A stretch of 64,000 nt of DNA from Trachythela sp. YZ-2020 (Eukaryota > Cnidaria > Anthozoa > Malacalcyonacea > Clavulariidae): the NCBI GenBank assembly GCA_016169945.1, contig JADLSH010000155.1, positions 1,743,501 to 1,807,500 of the forward strand, read 5' to 3'. The stretch's first letter is position 1, and the number at the start of each line of letters is the position of its first letter. Shown here piece by piece: positions 58,128 through 64,000 of this stretch. A program made the position numbers and the translations under genes. The notes beneath the pieces are model-generated. The model had not been told where the DNA came from and made no database searches. It worked only from the letters and a program-made list of their open reading frames with translations.

Positions 58128-58335
58128 CAGTGGCGGAGTGGTCAAATCCATAAGCTTTCACCTCCGAGTAGTGGGTTCGATTCTCGGCTGCGGGCGCTTT
58201 TACTTTTCTCATGTGAAAAGAGCAAGTAATTGCTCTGCCAAAAGTTGTAGGCTTCCTCCCGGCACTCCGGTTTCCTACCACAGGAAAAGTCGACAGGGAA
58301 GCACTATCATAATTGTTGTTACAAATATATAGCTA
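58128..58335 (+). mobile_element. tRNA-derived SINE (Ser/Leu-like head)
   Basis: An A-box-like 'gtggcggagtggtcaaatcc' and a B box 'gtgggttcgattctcgg' are followed by a body with 'ttctcatgtgaaaagagcaa' and 'ctccggtttcctaccacagg', which I recognise as a common marine-invertebrate SINE body. The long-variable-arm spacing suggests a Ser or Leu tRNA ancestor. Confidence 0.65.
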
Positions 58336-58439
58336 TAATGTAGTAGGGAGTGAGCTGAATAATGTAATGTATGTATGTATTTTTAGAAAATGGCAAGAGA
58401 AAATTCTAAAATTATCTGAAGAATGATGATGACGACAGT

Positions 58440-58879
58440 GAGGAAAATGGTGACAGTGGAGGTCTAACAGTGGCACAAACCCAACCAAAAGAAAAGAAAA
58501 CATTTTGATGGAGAAAGAAAGATATCATAACATCTGATGACAGTTTTGATCAGGAGAAAGACAACATTGAAGAGACCAAGTCACCGCTTGAATATTTCAG
58601 ACAGGTGGCAATCCAGGCAGACCAAGCAAGTGAAGATCTTCAGAAGCAGCAGGTCCATCACCAGTGGCAAAGGTTGGTTGCAAACCCACCACACTATTAC
58701 CATCAAACGATGCACAGTATGACCAACTTGAACATTGGTCAAACCCCACCAAAGGAAGTCGCAGTCGGTGTCGCTATTGTAAAGATGGGTTCTCCAAAAT
58801 TTTTTGCAGCAAATGTAAAATTTGTCTCTGCTTGAGAGAGGGGAAAAACTGTTTTCTGGACTACCATAATTGTAAATAA
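58440..58879 (+). pseudogene. piggyBac transposase fragment with C-terminal zinc finger
   Basis: The last 35 residues read 'RCRYCKDGFSKIFCSKCKIC' then 'LCLREGKNCFLDYHNCK', which is the C-terminal cysteine-rich domain of piggyBac-type transposases (C-x2-C ... C-x2-C ... LC ... CF-x-x-YH). The upstream frame, 'SPLEYFRQVAIQADQASEDL', is short and in a neighbouring frame; the catalytic DDD core is absent. It is a deleted or truncated copy. Confidence 0.65.
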
Positions 58880-59375
58880 TTTTTACTGAACTTTTGAACT
58901 TTTTTCTATATTTATATCTAATGTTGCAAATATATATAATTTATATAACTTTTTATTATACTTTTTATATGTACTATAATACTGTATACTATTTAATTCA
59001 AGGAAAATGCATATACATCTGGAGAAAGATAAATTTTGATTGTGGTGTGATAAAACCAACAAAAAATCTGATGCTTTTTCAAGAAAATATATTGTCTAGT
59101 TTTTGTATCTTTTTTACCCTTTCGCAGCAATGTAGCATATCTGCTACAAATTATTTACCCCCCTAAAATTTCAATGGGATTTTTTTTTTTTTTTTGAATT
59201 GGATTTCTATGTTCATGTGTAGGTTAATTTTGCAAGAAAATATTTTTTTTATTCGAAATTAAATATTTGCCACTTAAAGGGATAATTATATTCCAAGGTG
59301 CATCTGTCAGAGAATAAATTGTACTATAATTTCTGTATTTGACCTTGGATATCCCCCCTTCCCCCTAGACAATGT

Positions 59376-60375
59376 TGTTATGTTGCGTTTTAAGTCTGGG
59401 GATATTATTAACTTAACAAGCGCATTGCACTTCTTTCATCAGATGAACAAACTTTTCAGGAATCTGCACCCACATATCAGAACGCACTTAGGCATACCAA
59501 CTTTACCCATGAACTTAGCTACACTCAGCACACACCGCAACAACAACGCAGGAATAGGCAACGCAATATCATTTGGTTCAACCCACCATTTAGTAAGAGT
59601 GTTAGCACAAACATAGGACGTAATTTCCTTAGTCTAATTGACAAGCATTTTCCACCGCACAACAAGCTACATAAAATTTTTAACAGAAATACAGTTAAAG
59701 TAAGCTATAGCTGCATGAACAATATTAAGTCAGTAATCACTAAGCACAATGCACGCATATCTAGAAATAACAAGCCACAGGAGAGGGACACTACCAATTG
59801 CAGTTGTAGAAAAAAACACCATTTGCCCGCTTCAAAAACAATGCATGACTAGGGACATAGTATACAAAGCAACAGTCACAGTAAGCAACACAAACACGAT
59901 CAAAAATTACATTGGGTTGACTGCAACCACATTCAAAGAGCGATTGGCCAACCACACTAAATCTTTTCAGCAAAAAAAGCATGCAAATGACACGGAACTT
60001 TCGAAATATATTTGGACATTGAAAGAAAACAATAAGGATTTCAGTATTAATTGGCAAATTTTAAAACATTCTATTTCGTATACGGGAGGATCAAAACGAT
60101 GCAATTTATGTTTAGAAGAAAAATTTTGTATTTTGAAAGAAAAAAACAAGAATTGTTTACTCAACAAAAGAGCTGAAATAATTTCACGGTGTCGTCATCG
60201 AAATAAATTTCGCGTAAACAACGCAAACAAAGCCATGCATGCACATTGTCTCCACATACACCCCCACGCTCCGGCAGGAAGTATATAAGCGGTCATTTCT
60301 TTCGATACTTGTAAACTGCCTGATGATTCTTTTACAGATGAAACAGCCTGTTGCAGACAAGTTTTGAGATAAGCG
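59376..60375 (+). pseudogene. Penelope-like element, C-terminal half (d)
   Basis: From about 59430 one frame reads 'RNIIWFNPPFSKSVSTNIGR' and 'HNKLHKIFNRNTVKVSYSC', the region after the Penelope RT. After a one-base change in the A-run near 59810 another frame reads 'CPLQKQC', 'NYIGLTATTFKERLANH', 'TELSKYIWTLK' and 'KRCNLCLEEKFCILKEK', the GIY-YIG endonuclease with its terminal CLEEK box. It ends in the same 3' region as copy a. The 5' RT is missing, consistent with 5' truncation. Confidence 0.8.
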
Positions 60376-61160
60376 AAAATCTATAATTTGCTCTAACTAT
60401 ATGTTGTCGAGCACTCTTTGCGTTTCGTAGACCTAAACCTACACGTATATATATATATATATATATAGTCAATCTGCAGACATGCATGTTTCGCCGTTCA
60501 ACGGCTCGTCAGTGCAGCTTGTAACGCAGTCTAGATGCGAGTGACTTCGTATTTATACACCATACTCTTGCCCTCACCAAGCGCATGTGGTACAATACTC
60601 AGACACATGCGCATCCAGACATGCGTGAAGTGTCTTGGGGCCAGAGTGCTCAAACGACCACAAGGGAAGTGAGCTTTTGCATTATTGCTTATTAGCCACC
60701 AATTAAACTAATGTCAAAAGTGTAACAGCAGTTCAGGCTAAACAGCGGTTAAATAAGAACAGCGGTTAGGCTGTTCCACAATAAGTCGCGACTTATTAGA
60801 ATTTGACCATTTATACGACTGTGTTCGCGTCTTATATAAGACACGTCTTACGTAAGTCGCGGCTTATTTTATTCCGTGTAAATGGCCCTAATGATTACCT
60901 TGAGTGTAGCTGTATGTTTCGTCCAGCATGAATGTCGTATGGAACGTAAATTCTTTTTTTGTATATATACTTGCCGATCTTGATAGAGGCTAAGCTTTAC
61001 TGCGCTTATCATATGGAGTGTCAGCGATGTGTTTTATTACTTTATCGTTGTAAAAGTGAAAGAAATACTGAAATGTGTATACAAATGAAAATATCCTCTA
61101 ATATTTTAATAGTAATCCAATTTTTTATTGCTTGTAGGCCTACTCTAAAAAGTATAAACG
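60376..61160. other. Spacer with (AT)n and a short foldback
   Basis: (AT)n at 60448-60467. 'gtttcgccgttcaacggctcgtca' at 60489-60512 resembles retroelement terminal sequence. A foldback at 60775-60890 pairs 'aataagtcgcgactt' with 'aagtcgcggctta'. No gene is supported. Confidence 0.45.
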
Positions 61161-61268
61161 TTCAGTTACTCCAAATTAGTAAATATCTAATCAGTATATT
61201 TGAAAATAAAACGTGCGTATTCAAAATAGGGAAAAAACAAATAAGTGTACTCACATTTAATTGTTATT

Positions 61269-61616
61269 TTATAGCGCGAACGAATCGTCCAAATATTCGG
61301 TGTCAAAATCTGGTGATGACAGAGCTATTGATTTCCGTCGACATATGCTTGCAGTGAGTGTTCACGAATACATTCTTACAATATAAACCATTAATCATTA
61401 GAAATAATATTATCATAATTAATTTCAGCTTAATGGGATACATATTTCTGACCGCCATAAGGTCAATTTACGAATCAGAGAATCATTTATGACAAGAGAT
61501 GCTTTTACGAACAGAATCTCCGTCTTACCGACTAATTTTTGCAAAAGTGTGAGTGGGAGGCGTCGTAGCACCTGCTCGATGCGCGACTGATAATAGCGCG
61601 AATAATCATCTCCCAT
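61269..61616 (-). CDS. Unrecognised small gene, copy 1
   Basis: Exon A (from Met at 61616) reads 'MGDDYSRYYQSRIEQVLRRL' then 'PLTLLQKLVGKTEILFVKAS' and a basic tail. A candidate last exon B ends at 61269 with 'SSPDFDTEYLDDSFAL', but one missing base near 61340 breaks it. The A-to-B junction is not resolved: the donor (GTCAGA at about 61450) is weak. I do not recognise the family. Conservation of both segments in two copies supports past coding. Confidence 0.4.
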
Positions 61617-61977
61617 AATTTGACCTTTACCTTTCTTCCATATTGTAGCTTTGTGTTGGAACTACAGTTTAGATTGATTAAAAACACTAGCTTCAATATT
61701 TCAAGAGAAGGCCCTTTGTTAGACTGTTAGTACTGAATGCTAATATTATAATCTTCTGACTTGGCGTCTTTGCTCCGCAAAACTTGCCGAAAAATCAAAG
61801 TGTGTCGCCACAACTCGCTTGAATCTCTTCTAAAATTGGCAAAGTTTCTCTTCAATCGACTGAACTTGATTTAAATCGCCTAAAATCCAAATTAATAAAT
61901 ATCTAATCAGTATTTTAAAATAAAACGTACGTATTCAAAATTAGGAGAAAAAAAAATTATACTCACATTTAATTGTT

Positions 61978-63117
61978 ATTTTACACCGCGAACGAATCGT
62001 CCAAATATTCTGAGTCAAAATCTGGTGATGGCAGAGCTATTGATTTTCCGTCGACATAATATGCTTGCAGTGAATGTTCACGAATACATTCGTACAATTT
62101 ATTATATATTATGAAGTATAGTGCTTTATAGAGATTTCAAAAACTCATTAATAATTCATGAAGAAAACACAAAAGAAATTAATGTTTAATCAGTGTCTTT
62201 ATATGTGATAAAGACCCGCTCGTTTTTCTCGTCGAAATTTCTCGGCTTTCAAGACAACAATTTTCAAAATTCGTTTTTATATGAGCTAATAAGATGGGTC
62301 GTTTTTGAAGCCATTCAAAACACTCGCAGTTCGTGCTTTATTAGATACAAAACACTCGGCTTCGCCTCGCGTTTTATATTGTGATAAAGCACTCCTGCAT
62401 GCTCGTGTCTTAAATAGTACATCGAGCACTGATAAAACTGATAATCTCACATGTGAGATTATTTATGATAATCTCACATGTGAAAATTATCGCTTTTGAA
62501 GTTTATGAAAATGGATATTTTATTTTATTTTATTTTGTTTGAAAAGGCTGTCCTTTATAATTATAATAAACAGAAAAATACATGGATGCTTGGAAATACC
62601 AGATTTATTCTAGTGTTGAACATGATATCTCACAGGTGAGCGCAGCGAACTCGTGAGATATCATGTTCAACACTCGAAATAAATCTGGTATTTCCGCGCA
62701 CCCATGTACTATTCTCTATAGAAATCATTAATCATTATATTTATGAACTTTAATATCATTGGTTAACGTATTTGAAATTGTATTTAACTTCAATATTTAA
62801 AAACGCATTAAACTGAGAAGCTTCATTACCTTTGCATTTAGGTACAATGCATACAGGAAATAATATGAATGTGTTCGACAGTAATTGTACTTCTTTCGTA
62901 TATCAGTTACTGTCACAACCGTAATGCAGGCAGATTGTCATAATAATTTTCAGCCTAATAGATACGTACCTCTTACCGCCGTAAGGCCAATTTACGAATC
63001 AGGGAATCATTTATGACAAAAGATGCTTTTACGAATATAATCTCCGTTTTACCGACCCATTTTTGCAAAAGTCGTATATAGCACCTCCTCGATGCGCGAC
63101 TGATAATAGCGAGAATA
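61978..63117 (-). pseudogene. Unrecognised small gene, copy 2
   Basis: Exon A (Met near 63117) starts identically, 'MGDDYSRYYQSRIE', then loses frame through a short deletion. The later 'FVKASFVINDSLIRKLAL' is kept in another frame and followed by a good GCG-GTAAGAG donor. Exon B is intact here, 'IREHSLQAYYVDGKSIALPS' then 'PDFDSEYLDDSFAV', stop near 61978. So A is better in copy 1 and B in copy 2. Confidence 0.4.
62579..62708. repeat. 130-bp near-perfect palindrome
   Basis: The arms 'ggaaataccagatttatt' and 'aataaatctggtatttcc' continue through 'gttgaacatgatatctcac' and its inverse to a short loop. Smaller inverted 'gataatctcacatgtgagat' repeats precede it (62440-62490). Confidence 0.9.
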
Positions 63118-63400
63118 ATCATCTCCCATAATTTGACCTTTACCATTCTTCCACTGTAGCTTTGTGTTGGAACTACAGTTTAGATTCATTAAAACACTAG
63201 CTTCAATATTTCGAGCGAAGGCCCCTTGTCAGACTGTTAGTACTGGATGCTAATATTATATTCTTCTGACTTAGCGCGTTTTATCCGCATAATTTTGCGA
63301 AAAATCAGAGTGTGTCGCCATAACTCGCTTAAATTGCATCTAAAATTGGCAAAGTTTCTCTTAAATCGCATGAACTTGATTTAAATCGCCTAAACTCGCC

Positions 63401-64000
63401 AACCAAATTAAAATGGTGAAAGTTGCATATCCTGTATTAACGTGCACCCTTTCCCAGAGAAGGGGGTGGGGACTTTACCTTGCCTATTTCAGACAAGTTT
63501 CGGAGGGAGGGGCTTATTCGAGGGGGGGAAGGCTTGTTACAGAGAGGCGCTTGTTGCTGGGAAGAGCTTAGCTGAAACACAGTAAGTTACATACTTATTG
63601 ATTATAGCCGAAACAAAGTAAGTTACATACTATCAAGCATACGTCTATAATATGATATAGGAACCCTTATATTCAAACTGGTAAAAGTCAGGATGGAAAG
63701 ATTGTTAAAAAATGCCTTAATTTCTCTGCAACTTAGAATCAGATATAATTTTCTTGCTTATTTTTCATATAATTTATACTATGGCCTTTGCACAGTTCCT
63801 TTCCTATATTTTACAAGTGCACAACGTCTAGTATTTTATATCAACAGTATTGAAAGTTGAAACTTACATAAACTGATAAACCACAGCACGATCCTATATA
63901 GTCAACCTTTACAGTCTGCCTTGTCAGTTTCACATTTTTTAGGCAGGCAAATTATCAATTATGTTCTCCATTGAACATGCTGGATTTATTTATCTCATAT
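63401..64000. other. Spacer to window end
   Basis: No gene seen. G-rich runs lie at 63458-63530, and a 'gaaacaaagtaagttacata' phrase is tandemly repeated at 63570-63630. Confidence 0.4.

Larger units (their letters stand above)
61165..63400. repeat. Two decayed tandem copies of a 0.7-1.5-kb unit
   Basis: 61165-61385 matches 61890-62100, and 61425-61830 matches 62940-63330, in the same order and orientation. The second unit is longer because 62120-62720 is inserted between its two blocks. Confidence 0.85.

Noticed and set aside
57355..58332. Several ORFs of 72-139 codons on both strands
   Set aside because: They mirror each other across inverted tandem repeats and the SINE; no domain appears in any frame.

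Overview
The window looks like nuclear DNA of a metazoan, most likely a cnidarian and probably an anthozoan. This is inferred from AT-rich sequence, short GT-AG introns, an intronless rhodopsin-type GPCR, tRNA-derived SINEs, Penelope-like elements, and the KDZ, ISL2EU, Harbinger-type and hAT-type transposons common in such genomes. There is no bacterial-style operon structure. Little of the 64 kb is host gene; most is mobile elements and repeats, many of them nested.

Region by region. 1-6110: a hierarchical repeat (about 300-bp degenerate monomers inside 1.8-kb units inside a 4.6-kb unit, with an extra 231-bp triplication); a diverged copy lies at 12650-13650. 7500-11150: a minisatellite, one terminal exon of an unknown conserved-looking protein (minus strand), a dispersed 80-bp module, and a Harbinger-like MITE. 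14487-15386: a two-exon gene for a small secreted cysteine-rich peptide, with a GC-richer ORF resembling a single-stranded-DNA-binding OB fold on the opposite strand of its intron. 15400-26250: MITEs, SINEs, a 100-115-bp satellite, an element with a damaged PHD-finger gene, and a compact LTR-like element (22328-23994).

26500-47820 is the core. One KDZ-type transposase gene runs on the minus strand through the whole stretch in short exons. Its first exon has a cysteine cluster with two in-frame stops. Its last recognisable exons carry the YDI-x-C, P-x-FH-x-YGH and LTDGE-x2-ER motifs. Its middle is covered by a nearly perfect 9,646-bp tandem duplication (27405-37050 and 37051-46696). Each unit holds an ISL2EU-type DNA transposon with 76-bp perfect inverted ends. 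That transposon encodes a THAP protein reduced to its DNA-binding head and the last piece of a DDE transposase and, on the other strand, a SAP-SWIM-YqaJ nuclease. Each unit also holds a 2.57-kb element with GC-rich subterminal repeats and several foldbacks. The two units differ almost only by one- or two-base homopolymer indels, so one may be an assembly artefact.

49346-51052: a hAT-like element (perfect 8-bp target duplication) nested in a TA-flanked element. 51356-52300: the GPCR, the best host gene. 53720-60375: a Harbinger-like MITE, four Penelope-like fragments (one pair head-to-head), a piggyBac C-terminal fragment, a foldback array and a SINE. 61165-63400: two decayed tandem copies of a small unrecognised gene, with a foldback between them.
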